Below the pieces are notes generated by a model that worked only from the letters and a program-made list of their open reading frames with translations, was not told the DNA's origin and searched no databases. Below are positions 56,421-64,000 of a DNA stretch of 64,000 nt, piece by piece. The stretch is taken from contig NZ_OEQB01000003.1 of NCBI RefSeq assembly GCF_900240295.1, positions 124,001 to 188,000 of the forward strand. Reading direction: 5' to 3'. The position numbers and the translations under genes were made by a program. The number at the start of each line of letters is the position of its first letter. Positions within the stretch are counted from its first letter, which is position 1. The stretch is from Megasphaera vaginalis (ex Bordigoni et al. 2020). Lineage in GTDB: Bacteria > Bacillota > Negativicutes > Veillonellales > Megasphaeraceae.

Positions 56421-56457
56421 CAGTATCAACTCCCATTCCAATCCCCCATTATTATTC

Positions 56458-56835
56458 TCACAATTGCAGCGTTGCCATTTGTTTACCGAACAAGCCAGCA
56501 AGAACATCCTCTACTATGCTTGCAGGAGGTGTCTTAACGAAGTACTTTGCCGTATCGCCGCTAAGATCACTCAGTTTTATCAGGTTCTTATCAGATTCCT
56601 GATACATAATAAGCAGATTGTCACTCTTAAGCCGGGTGCTTATCACGCTGCTATGTGTTGTGACAAAAAGCTGGAAATTCTTTGCAAACGCTACCTGCTG
56701 AACAAGTCTCCGAAAATTTACAGGACTTAAATGATTTTCTGGTTCTTCAATAAAGATACCGTCTACATTTTCACCAGAACGCTGCTTTTTCCGACCTCAT
56801 TATCACCAAGAAAATGCCCATATACATTACCACCA
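56458..56835 (-). pseudogene. AAA/OLD-type ATPase remnant with internal deletion
   Basis: The upstream frame reads YGHFLGDNEVGKSSVL, a Walker A site, then stops. Directly after it in another frame comes GENVDGIFIEEPENHLSP (Walker B and signature of OLD/RecF-like ATPases), FQLFVTTHSSVISTRL and a 60-residue tail to QMATLQL. The several hundred residues normally between Walker A and B are missing. Intact relatives are often in anti-phage systems. Confidence 0.75.
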
Positions 56836-56853
56836 TTCCATACCGTGCCGAAA

Positions 56854-57201
56854 TCACTTCATCACCTTCTCCAGCAGAGATTTGCAGCTGTCTACCACAT
56901 CGTAGATGATATTCCCGCTGGAGATCGCTTTGAAATAAATGTCCCTTCGACGGTGGATCTTTGACTCCTCACTCAGGCGAAGCTGCATCGAATTCATGGA
57001 GCCTTTTGTCTCGACTACAAAACAGATATGCTTTACCGTTCCTTTATAGAAAGCAATCAACCAGTCGGGATTACCTGTTTTGTGCTTATTCTGTGAAAAA
57101 GTAAAGTTTCCTTTTGACAAATAAAGCAGAGCTTTTCTTGCCACAATCCGAAGAAAATTGTAGGAGGAAAAATCAATGATTACTACAATTTCCAACATCA
57201 A
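56854..57201 (-). pseudogene. Type III restriction enzyme subunit, C-terminal remnant
   Basis: 115 codons with NPDWLIAFYKGTVKHICFVV, ETKGSMNSMQLR, IHRRRDIYFKAISSG and YDVVDSCKSLLEKVM. This corresponds to the last part of type III restriction (Res) subunits with the nuclease motif PDW..ETKG. The helicase part and the methyltransferase gene are absent. The first 40 codons do not fit the family. Confidence 0.75.
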
Positions 57202-57498
57202 TGTTCAATATCTTTCAGCCACGGTGCTTCGCCAGTGTCTGGCTGATTCAATCGGTTCTCTTCACAGAAAATAACCATTCTTTATGAGTGATTTTTGTTT
57301 CAACGACCTCGCCTTTCTACTTTGATTTTGTAGGCATCTTTATATCGCCACTTTATTTCCTTTTTCTGCGTAATACCCCACGCCGTTTTTGTCTGTATGG
57401 ACTTTCAGAGATTTCAACACCTCCTCCTATTAAAACAGGTTTGAATTTAACCTATTTATTATAATAATAGAATCATCAATACTAAGGAAGTCTCATCT

Positions 57499-57614
57499 AT
57501 GAATATAAACTCTGAAATTTTCGTGTCCATCACGGAAGCAAATCAAAACTTTTCTCATGGCCCGTATAGTTGATGAAAAAGGAGCTGTTGTTATCCTAAA
57601 AAATAATTCTCCTC
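57499..57614 (+). pseudogene. Phd/YefM-type antitoxin remnant
   Basis: ATG 57499 follows AAGGAAG. MNINSEIFVSITEANQNFSH is the start of Phd-family antitoxins, then a frameshift leads to MARIVDEKGAVVILKNNSPR in the next frame, after which the gene is cut off by the helicase remnant. No toxin gene is seen. The 57202-57498 stretch shows only degraded open frames. Confidence 0.65.
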
Positions 57615-58195
57615 GCTATCTTCGACAGTTTGTGATGTACTGACCAAGCCCCTGTCCCATATCAAGGATCCTAAACGCTGCCTACAAATCCATAAGGCAT
57701 TACTGCTTGGCGTTCCTGTAAGACCTGCGATTCGTTTTATCTTCGGTCTTATTTTCAGAAGACTCTTAGATCGTTTTGTTGAATAGGACTTGAAAGACGA
57801 TAATTCATCAATGACCGCCGTATCAAAGTCGAATGGAAATCCACTCTTCCCACTAAACCAATCGACATTTTCTCTGTTAATCAGATAGATACCAGCGCTT
57901 TTCTTAACGCCTCTTTTCTCTCTGACTCTATACCGATAACCACAGAATATGTTAGTCCCTTTAAGCGCTCCCATTTTTCTATTTCATCAGGCCATGTATC
58001 ACTTGTTACTCGAAGTGGTGAAATGACTAGAACCTTCCCTACTTCAAATCGGTTATAAAGAGGTTCAGAGATTGCCGATAACGTTATGACGGTCTTTCCT
58101 CAATCTAAGCCCATCTCCAAAAATAAAGCAGAAACATCATGAGTAAGAATATGGTTAATTGCAAATTTCTGATAATTATGCGGATTGAACTTCAT
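57591..58195 (-). pseudogene. Phage SNF2-family helicase remnant
   Basis: From ATG 58195: MKFNPHNYQKFAINHILTHD, then LFLEMGLD-stop-GKTVITLSAI, where TGA replaces the Walker A glycine codon. It continues KVLVISPLRVTSDTWPDEIE, YLINRENVDW, VIDELSSFKSYSTKRSKSL (DEAH-type motif II) and GLTGTPSSNALW, then a truncated tail. The frame also shifts near 57975. Such helicases sit in phage replication modules behind a VRR-NUC gene, as here. Confidence 0.82.
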
Positions 58196-58400
58196 TTGGC
58201 ACCACCTCGAATCTCATCAATAATATCTTGAATTATTGCCGTGTTATCAACTACATAGCGGGAAAACCCTGAAGCTGATAACTGTTTCATTCGTCTTTTC
58301 TGTAAAGTTCTTAGTTTTTTTTCCGGGAGCCTTTAATTCTATAAAAGCCATTCTCCCTTTTGGAAGAAGAACCAGTCTGTCCGGCGCTTCGTCAAACGGA
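58192..58400 (-). pseudogene. VRR-NUC nuclease remnant of the same phage module
   Basis: APDRLVLLPKGRMAFIELKA is the VRR-NUC core with its catalytic E-x-K, followed by a frameshift in an eight-A run, then LRTLQKRRMKQLSASGFSRY and IIQDIIDEIRGGAK to the TGA that overlaps the helicase ATG (ATGA). The N-terminus is cut off at about 58390-58400, where the plus-strand cytidylate-kinase-like sequence begins. Confidence 0.8.
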
Positions 58401-58808
58401 TTTCTTTTCGCCCTTTCGATGGGAGCCGATCCCGACAAAATCAACAAACCCACTACCGAAGCTTTCATGAACCTCATCGGCAGCCGGGACTGTGTCATCA
58501 TCGGTCGTTGCGGAAACTACATTTTCCGTGACCGCAAAGACTGCGTCCGCGTTTTCACCTGCGGAAGTAAAGAAGGCCGGATTGCCATGAAAATGAAATT
58601 CTGGCACCTCACGAGAGAAGAAGCGGAAGATGTCGTTTTCCACTCTGACCAAAACAGAAAAGACTACCACAAATTCCACACCGGAGAAAATTGGGGCGAA
58701 GCCAAAAACTATGACCTCTGCATCGATGCACTCCGTCTCGGTCACGAAAAAACCGCACGCCTCATTATCGACTACATCTCTGCTGTATTGCCCGGGAGCC
58801 GCCCATGA
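58385..58808 (+). pseudogene. Cytidylate-kinase-like family protein, 5' truncated
   Basis: Protein-like sequence starts at SSNGFLFALSMGADPDKIN and runs through CVIIGRCGNYIF, RREED-like LTREEAEDVVFHSDQNRKDY and YDLCIDALRLG to a stop overlapping lrgA by 4 bases. The N-terminal P-loop (usually ISREFGSGG) is missing because the phage remnant abuts it. The frame stays open leftward into the antisense of the VRR-NUC remnant, which is chance. Originally the first gene of an operon with lrgAB. Confidence 0.78.
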
Positions 58809-59167
58809 AATACTTGATTCAATTCGGCATCATCATCACTATTTCCTTTCTCGGGGAAATGCTCCATGACTTCCTGCCGCTTCCCGTTCCCGCCAGCATC
58901 TACGGCATTATTCTTCTCTTCACTCTGCTCCATTACAAAATTCTCCACGTCGCACAAATCAGAGAAACCTCCATGCTTCTCATCAGCATCATGGCCTTTC
59001 TCTTTCTCCCTGCCACGGTCGGACTTTTAGGTGCCTGGGACTACATGAAATCCATGATTATTCCCTATATACTCATCAATATCCTCACCCTCATCATCGG
59101 TATCGGCGGTGCAGGACTTTTCACCCAATTTATTCTCACCCGCAAAAAGGAGGCCCGTCATGATTGA
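58805..59167 (+). CDS. lrgA: CidA/LrgA-family membrane protein
   Basis: 120 residues with four spans, including LPLPVPASIYGIILLF and LFLPATVGLLGAWDY, the conserved LrgA/holin-like segments. With LrgB it forms a holin/antiholin-like or pyruvate-related transport pair. Overlaps the truncated kinase gene by 4 bases and lrgB by 8. Its original promoter may have been lost with the 5' end of the kinase gene. Confidence 0.9.
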   Translation: MKYLIQFGIIITISFLGEMLHDFLPLPVPASIYGIILLFTLLHYKILHVAQIRETSMLLISIMAFLFLPATVGLLGAWDYMKSMIIPYILINILTLIIGIGGAGLFTQFILTRKKEARHD

Positions 59168-59852
59168 TTTGCTCGAAGGATCCGTCTATTTCGGTGTATT
59201 CCTCGGAATTGCCTCCTACTGGCTCGGTATGTTCCTCCAAAAAAAATTCAAAAGCCCCCTCTTTAATCCCTTGCTCGTCTCAGGTATTATCATCATCGGA
59301 TTCATACAGCTTACAGGCTATAACTATGAAAAAATGACAGACAGTCTGGACTACATCAATTATCTCCTCACCCCTGCCACCATCTGCCTTGCCGTTCCCC
59401 TCTACGAACAGATGAAAACCTTAAAAGACAATATGGCAGCCATATTTTTCGGAATTCTTGCCGGCGTACTCTCCAGTCTGATTTCCATATTCATTTTCTG
59501 CCTTCTTTTCGGGTTTGACCATGCCTCGTATGTCACCCTGCTCCCCAAAGCCATTACTACACCGATTGGTATGGGCGTCTCGCAAGAACTGGGCGGATAC
59601 CCCTCCATCACCGTCGCCTCCATTATTTTCACGGGGATTATGGGAAATATCTTCGGTATCTACATACTGAAATACTTACATATCACCCACCCGGTAGCCA
59701 AAGGGATTGCCCTCGGCACGGCTGCCCACGGCATGGGCACGGCAAGAGCCATGGAAATAGGACCCGTAGAAGGCGCGATGAGCTCCCTTTCCATCTGCAT
59801 ATCCGGTATCATGACCGTCATAGGCGCCAGCCTCTTTGCCCTGTTCCTCTAA
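59160..59852 (+). CDS. lrgB: LrgB-family membrane protein
   Basis: 230 residues from ATG 59160, behind AAAAGGAGG. LTPATICLAVPLYEQM, LLPKAITTPIGMGVSQELGG and GTAAHGMGTARAMEIGPVEGA are the LrgB/YohK signatures. It acts with LrgA in the inner membrane. Ends before a good terminator. Confidence 0.93.
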   Translation: MIDLLEGSVYFGVFLGIASYWLGMFLQKKFKSPLFNPLLVSGIIIIGFIQLTGYNYEKMTDSLDYINYLLTPATICLAVPLYEQMKTLKDNMAAIFFGILAGVLSSLISIFIFCLLFGFDHASYVTLLPKAITTPIGMGVSQELGGYPSITVASIIFTGIMGNIFGIYILKYLHITHPVAKGIALGTAAHGMGTARAMEIGPVEGAMSSLSICISGIMTVIGASLFALFL

Positions 59853-59863
59853 AAGATAAAAAG

Positions 59864-59895
59864 AAAAGGCGTACCCGAAAGGTACGCTTTTTTAT
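59864..59895 (+). terminator. Terminator of lrgAB
   Basis: GCGTACC-CGAAA-GGTACGC (59869-59887) is followed by TTTTTTATT. Confidence 0.88.
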
Positions 59896-59935
59896 TATGG
59901 TTTTAGCCTGTTTCGACAGTGAAACTGTCGAAACA

Positions 59936-60640
59936 AAAAACTACCCGCTATGCGGGTAGAAAACAAAAGGTTATACCAAAAATCACATCTTTATATAATA
60001 AAGGTGCTCAAATCCAAAATAACAAAAGAGGTGATTTATGGTACAAAAGACAAATTCATTATCACATACCAAATGGCTATGTAAATATCACATAGTCTTT
60101 ACACCAAAGTATAGACGAAAAATAATATATAATCAATATAGAAAAAGCTTAGGAGAAATAATAAAGCTATTATGTAAATACAAAGGTGTAGAAATTATCG
60201 AAGGACATTTGATGCCTGATCACGTACATATGCTAGTAAGTATACCACCGAAATTATCAATATCAAGTTTTATGGGGTACTTAAAAGGAAAGAGTGCATT
60301 GATGATGTTTGAAAAGCATGCGAATTTGAAATATAAATTTGGCAACAGACATTTTTGGGCAGAAGGATATTATGTGAGCACAGTAGGATTAAATGAGGCA
60401 ACAATAGCCAAATATATAAGAGAACAAGAAAAACAAGATATAGTAAAAGACAAGTTAAGTGTAAAGGAATATGAAGATCCATTTAAAAGGAAATAAAAAG
60501 CCCTTTAAGGGCTAAGCCAAAGAGGCAAAAACACTAGGGTTTGAGAAAAGCGAAAACCAGCGCCTTTAGACGCTGGTTGTTCATATGGGCTTATAGCCCT
60601 TGTGCAAACCACCCGTTATACGGGTGGTTTTGATTGCAAA
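59936..60640 (+). mobile_element. IS200/IS605-family insertion sequence (tnpA only)
   Basis: A single tnpA gene with noncoding ends. The left hairpin CTACCCGC-TAT-GCGGGTAG (59941-59959) and the right hairpin near 60608-60628 (ACCACCCGT-TAT-ACGGGTGGT) have similar stems and the same loop, as expected for TnpA recognition. Further right-end hairpins are at about 60500 and 60558. Exact ends are not determined. There are no inverted terminal repeats, as usual for this family. Another hairpin (59910-59934) lies just outside. Confidence 0.8.
60038..60496 (+). CDS. tnpA: IS200/IS605 transposase TnpA
   Basis: 152 residues, full length. The HUH motif is in HLMPDHVHMLVSIPP (His-x-His), and the catalytic tyrosine is likely in GYYVSTVG, with the C-terminal IAKYIREQE helix. 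It moves single-stranded DNA. AAAGAGGTGA lies upstream. Codon use is AT-rich compared with neighbours, consistent with recent arrival. No tnpB is present. Confidence 0.95.
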   Translation: MVQKTNSLSHTKWLCKYHIVFTPKYRRKIIYNQYRKSLGEIIKLLCKYKGVEIIEGHLMPDHVHMLVSIPPKLSISSFMGYLKGKSALMMFEKHANLKYKFGNRHFWAEGYYVSTVGLNEATIAKYIREQEKQDIVKDKLSVKEYEDPFKRK

Positions 60641-60654
60641 TAAGGAAGTAAATA

Positions 60655-62215
60655 ATACGGATCACATCCGCTTGATAAAAAACTCGTTTATGTTTCCGCT
60701 TTTGCTTGCTTCCCGTCACGCGGAGACAGCTTTTTTGTGTGAGTCATTTCAGTATTTTTTGTTTTTGCTCACACTTATTTCTATTCTTTTGTTTTTACTC
60801 ATACTTGCCCCTTCCGTCAACCTGTCGGTTGACACCTTCCCCGTGTCCGGGGACGGCTTACGTTTCCTATTCTTTTCTTTATGTACTCATTTAGAATCAG
60901 AATATCATGGCAAAACAAAAATACCCCTGCCGTCATTCTTGAGCGGTGGTAATACGGTAATTAGGAGCGATGGCAAGCGAATTGTATTTTTAGGAGCGCA
61001 GCGACGCGAAAATGCAATGAGACGCCATACCCGACCAACGGGAGCGGTAAGAATCCGGCATAGGCTACTCATTAAAAGCGTATATAACACCCGTATTCTT
61101 TGCCCAGATTCTTCACTTCGTTCAAGAATGACAGGCAGGTATTTAATACCGTTCTGTGACAACCGATTTTTCGTTTCTGCACACTTATTTCCATTCTTTC
61201 GTATTTACTCACACTCGCCCCTTCCGACGGCTGACGCCGCCACCTTCCCCGTAGTCGGGGACGGCTTGCGATCTGCATTTTATCGTTTTATGGCAACAAT
61301 CAAGTAATATATTTAAAAACTATAAATTCTTTCTTCCTTAGCGTCAGCTTCCCCCGAACACGGAGGGAAGTGCCGAGCCTTGCGAGGCGAAAGGGGCATG
61401 TGTGCGTACACAGAACAGAATATCATGGCAAACAAAAACATCTCTGCCATCATTCTTGAGCGGCGAGCAAAATCGGAATGATGACAAAGGAAAAACATAA
61501 TTTGACTCTTAGCGAAGAATCCGGCATAGGATAATCATTAAAAGCGTATATAACACCCGTATTCTTTGCCCAGATTCTTCACTTCGTTCAAGAATGACAG
61601 GCAAGTATTAATACCGTTCTGTGACAACCGCTTTTTCCGTTTCCATTCACACTTATTTCCATTCTTTCTTTTCTACTCACACTTGCCCCTTTCGTCAGCT
61701 CCGCTGACACTTTCCCCGACAAGCGGGGACAGCTTGCGTCTTGTATACTTTTCTTTATGTACTCATTTAGCATCAGAATATCATGGCAAAACAAAAACAC
61801 CCCTGCCGTCATTCTTGAGCGGAGAACAGAATTGGAATGATGATGAAAGAAAAAACATCATCTGACTCTTAGCGAAGAATCCGGCAGCGGGTACAGGAAA
61901 ACACATTTAATATCTCCAACCTCTGCCCGGATTCTTCACTTCGTTCAAGAATGACGGGCAAGTAGTTAATACCGTTCTGCAAAAACTGCTTTTTTCGTTT
62001 CTGCTCACACTTGCCCCTTCCGACGGCTTCGCCGCCACCTTAGCCAAGGCAAAGCGTCTCACTCACTTTTACAGCGTCGCTCCGCTCCTCGAAAAGTGGT
62101 TCGCTTGCTTCCCGTCATCCGGGGACGGCTTGCAGTTTGCATTTTATTGTTTTATGGCAATAATCAAGTAATATATTTTAAAAACTTTGAATTCTTTCTT
62201 CCTCAACGTCATATA
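60655..62215. repeat. Noncoding repeat cluster with several diverged copies
   Basis: No gene. Element A (TCAGAATATCATGGC...CTGCCGTCATTCTTGAGCGG) occurs at about 60871-60946, 61416-61463 and 61749-61822. Element B (GAATCCGGC...GATTCTTCACTTCGTTC...AATACCGTTCTG) occurs at 61051-61156, 61517-61620 and 61877-61979. Element C (TTTATGGCAA-AATCAAGTAATATAT, then AATTCTTTCTTCCT) occurs at about 61267-61345 and 62130-62212. The A and B cores are inverted relatives of one palindromic unit. Confidence 0.75.
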
Positions 62216-62246
62216 TGAATTATTTTGCTTTCTTTCATGCAGCATG

Positions 62247-62282
62247 AAAAAACCCCGGGGAGTTATTTCCCTCGGGGTTTTC
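62247..62282 (-). terminator. Terminator of the adhesin gene
   Basis: AAAACCCCG with CGGGGTTTT plus an inner GGGA/TCCC stem and a 6-base loop, with T-runs on both sides, lying 34 bases after the adhesin stop. Confidence 0.9.
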
Positions 62283-62316
62283 TTTTTTACTTCGGTTGTG
62301 CCGTTTTTATGAAGTT

Positions 62317-64000
62317 TTATTTTGCTTTTCTCTTCTCGTTGACACGGACTCTTTCGATGACCGGGTTTCCGTTTTTGTCTTTGGAAATGACATCGATACG
62401 GAAACGTTCCAATTCCGGTTCGAATTCCTGAATCAGTTTTTCGTTTACGTTAAGGCCTTTTTGCATGGCTCTGTAAACGAGCTGCGCGAATTCGTAGCGG
62501 GTCATCATGCGATCGCCTCGGAAGGTGCCGTCCGGGTAACCTTCGAGCAAGCCCTGTTTCGTGAGCTCTTCGACCGCTTCATAGGCCCAGTGGTTTTTCT
62601 CGATGTCCGGGAAGAGTTTCATCTTCATCGGATCGAGTTCCTGTCCCTGACCGACGCCGACAATCGCCTGTCGCAATACTTCGACTTCCGAGCGGAGATC
62701 TTTGATCTCTTTCGCCATAGCGATCTTGGAGGTCGTGACGTTATTGCCCTGGCCGAGTTTCACGGAAACGCCCGCGTTCACCATGTTTTCACCGCCGCCG
62801 AACGAGCCGCCGACGCTGAACATGGTGTCTTCATTCGGACGATAGTACGCGCCGATAGCAACAGCGTTCGCGCCGCTGTAATTGCCGTAGCCGGCCGCGA
62901 AGTCCCATTTGTCATCCGGATCAAAGTCCAGCGGATGGAGAGCGGCAAGCGCAGCTGCACCCGCGCCGACTCGGTTCACACGTCCGTCCAGTTCACTCAC
63001 TTTGCCGCCGAGAATGGCCAGATTCTGATTGCCCGCGTTCGCAATGGCATTGAGCTGTCTTACGTTCACCGCGTCGGTATCGGCTTTGCCGTCTGCCACG
63101 TTGGCGATTACCTTACCGCCGGCGTCAATGCCGTCTTTTTTGACGGACGGGCCGTCTTTGATGGTAAGACCGTCGTTGTTGATCGTTACGTCATTGCCTG
63201 CTTTGAAAGTGGCACTGCTTACTCTGGTCAGACCTGTCAGTTCTTTGTTCAGTTTGAGATTGTAACCGACTTTTTTGTTACCGTCCATGATGTCACCGAC
63301 AACAAGGTTGGTTTCTCCTTGCGCCGCCTCGACTTTCGGACCGGTTACGGTGTATTCTTTACCGCCATTGGCATTCGTGCCTTCGCTGACAGTGACATAG
63401 TCACCTGCTACCACAGTAGTATGCTTTTTCGCCGCTTCTGCCGCATTTTGCGATACCGCTTTCAACTGATCTTCTGTCGCTGCGCGGCCGGAGACATATT
63501 TGTCAGCATCCCATGTCGTATTGGAGAGTCCTGTGATTTGTCCCTTGCCTTTCGTGCCATCAACAGTGACATCACCTGCTTTGATTTTGTCGCCGAGACT
63601 TACCTTGTAGTTGACCGGCTTTCCGTCTTCTACAATTTTTTCAACTTTGACGCCGCTTTTTCCGTCATCTGTGACGGTTACCTGATTCGCATCGACATAG
63701 TCCTTAACGGTTTTTCCGGTAACGAGATTTTCATCTTTATCTCCGCCAATGGTCCCGTCTTTCGCGATGTCTACCACATATTTTGTAGACTTGTCCGCTT
63801 GTGTTTCAGAGGTAACGGTAATCTGGCTGTTTTCTGCCGCTTCTACAGTGACTTTGCTTCCAGCGACAGTTTGTTGCAGTTTGTACAACTGTCCGCCGTT
63901 CACCGCGTCGGTACTGTTTTCAGATACGTCGCCATCTGCCACGTTGGTGATTTTCTTCTTGCCCGCGTTGATACCGCCGGTGGTGACAGACGGACCGCCT
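62317..64000 (-). CDS. Trimeric autotransporter adhesin (YadA-type) with C-terminal SLH domain, 5' end outside window
   Basis: The frame is open to the window edge, giving 561 codons. Repeated head/stalk motifs (GGPSVTTGGINAGKKKITNV, then DAVNGGQLYKL, and later DAVNVRQLNAI) are followed by a stalk. The YadA anchor region follows (VGAGAAALAALHPLDFDP, FAAGYGNYSGANAVAIGAYY, GVSVKLG). Then come a coiled coil (EIKDLRSEVEVLRQAI) and one SLH domain (FPDIEKNHWAYEAVEELTKQ, GYPDGTFRGDRMMTRYEFAQ). The SLH after the membrane anchor would be periplasmic and could bind modified peptidoglycan. Confidence 0.93.
   Translation of the reverse strand, partial: GGPSVTTGGINAGKKKITNVADGDVSENSTDAVNGGQLYKLQQTVAGSKVTVEAAENSQITVTSETQADKSTKYVVDIAKDGTIGGDKDENLVTGKTVKDYVDANQVTVTDDGKSGVKVEKIVEDGKPVNYKVSLGDKIKAGDVTVDGTKGKGQITGLSNTTWDADKYVSGRAATEDQLKAVSQNAAEAAKKHTTVVAGDYVTVSEGTNANGGKEYTVTGPKVEAAQGETNLVVGDIMDGNKKVGYNLKLNKELTGLTRVSSATFKAGNDVTINNDGLTIKDGPSVKKDGIDAGGKVIANVADGKADTDAVNVRQLNAIANAGNQNLAILGGKVSELDGRVNRVGAGAAALAALHPLDFDPDDKWDFAAGYGNYSGANAVAIGAYYRPNEDTMFSVGGSFGGGENMVNAGVSVKLGQGNNVTTSKIAMAKEIKDLRSEVEVLRQAIVGVGQGQELDPMKMKLFPDIEKNHWAYEAVEELTKQGLLEGYPDGTFRGDRMMTRYEFAQLVYRAMQKGLNVNEKLIQEFEPELERFRIDVISKDKNGNPVIERVRVNEKRKAK

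Noticed and set aside
58236-58384. N-terminal extension of the cytidylate-kinase-like frame
   Set aside because: These codons are the antisense of the VRR-NUC remnant; the open frame across the junction is chance.
60655-62215. CRISPR array
   Set aside because: Repeats are long, diverged, irregularly spaced and palindromic; there are no short identical repeats with unique spacers and no cas genes.

Overview
The window looks like chromosome from a Megasphaera-like member of the Negativicutes (Veillonellales), an anaerobic, butyrate-forming, diderm Firmicute. The basis is a butyryl-CoA dehydrogenase next to EtfB of the Megasphaera type, an AsmA/TamB-like envelope protein, a YadA-type trimeric autotransporter ending in an SLH domain, a SCIFF peptide cluster, SUF and desulfoferrodoxin genes, and strong Shine-Dalgarno sites with sigma-A type promoters. 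The species assignment is inference.

Region 1 to 31 kb is ordinary core genome, mostly on the minus strand: etfB (partial) and bcd, a Nudix hydrolase, leuS, a GH18 hydrolase, lgt, an MscS channel, the sufCBDSU operon, the SCIFF peptide with its radical SAM maturase, draG-like/larE/nth, an AsmA-like protein, a threonine aldolase, a panS-panC-panD operon behind a structured leader RNA with a terminator, an FNT channel, and comM/dprA/yraN. Five genes shorter than 75 codons lie in gaps or overlaps across the window.

Region 31 to 49 kb has a LysR regulator, an acetyltransferase, a malolactic-type enzyme with its AEC permease, then one long heat-shock operon (hrcA-grpE-dnaK-dnaJ-prmA-rsmE-mtaB-hinT and a 48-residue membrane protein) behind a CIRCE operator. 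After it come a frameshifted MFS transporter, desulfoferrodoxin, an ArsC/Spx-like protein, an NCS2 permease, a PadR regulator and the fetAB pair.

Region 50.7 to 58.8 kb is a decay zone. It holds remnants of an IS transposase, a zinc-ribbon membrane protein split by a frameshift, a damaged TfoX-like gene, a GNAT pseudogene, an AAA/OLD ATPase with its middle deleted, the tail of a type III restriction subunit, a broken Phd-type antitoxin, and a phage SNF2 helicase with its VRR-NUC partner, both inactivated. A rearrangement junction near 58.39 kb truncates a cytidylate-kinase-like gene that leads into lrgAB. A few intact genes (MmcQ/YjbR, QueG-like, GNAT) lie among the debris.

Region 59.9 to 64 kb carries an IS200/IS605 tnpA element, about 1.5 kb of noncoding repeats in several diverged copies, and the 3' part of the adhesin gene, which runs off the right edge. 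No tRNA, rRNA or CRISPR array was seen. All calls come from reading the sequence; no database search was run.
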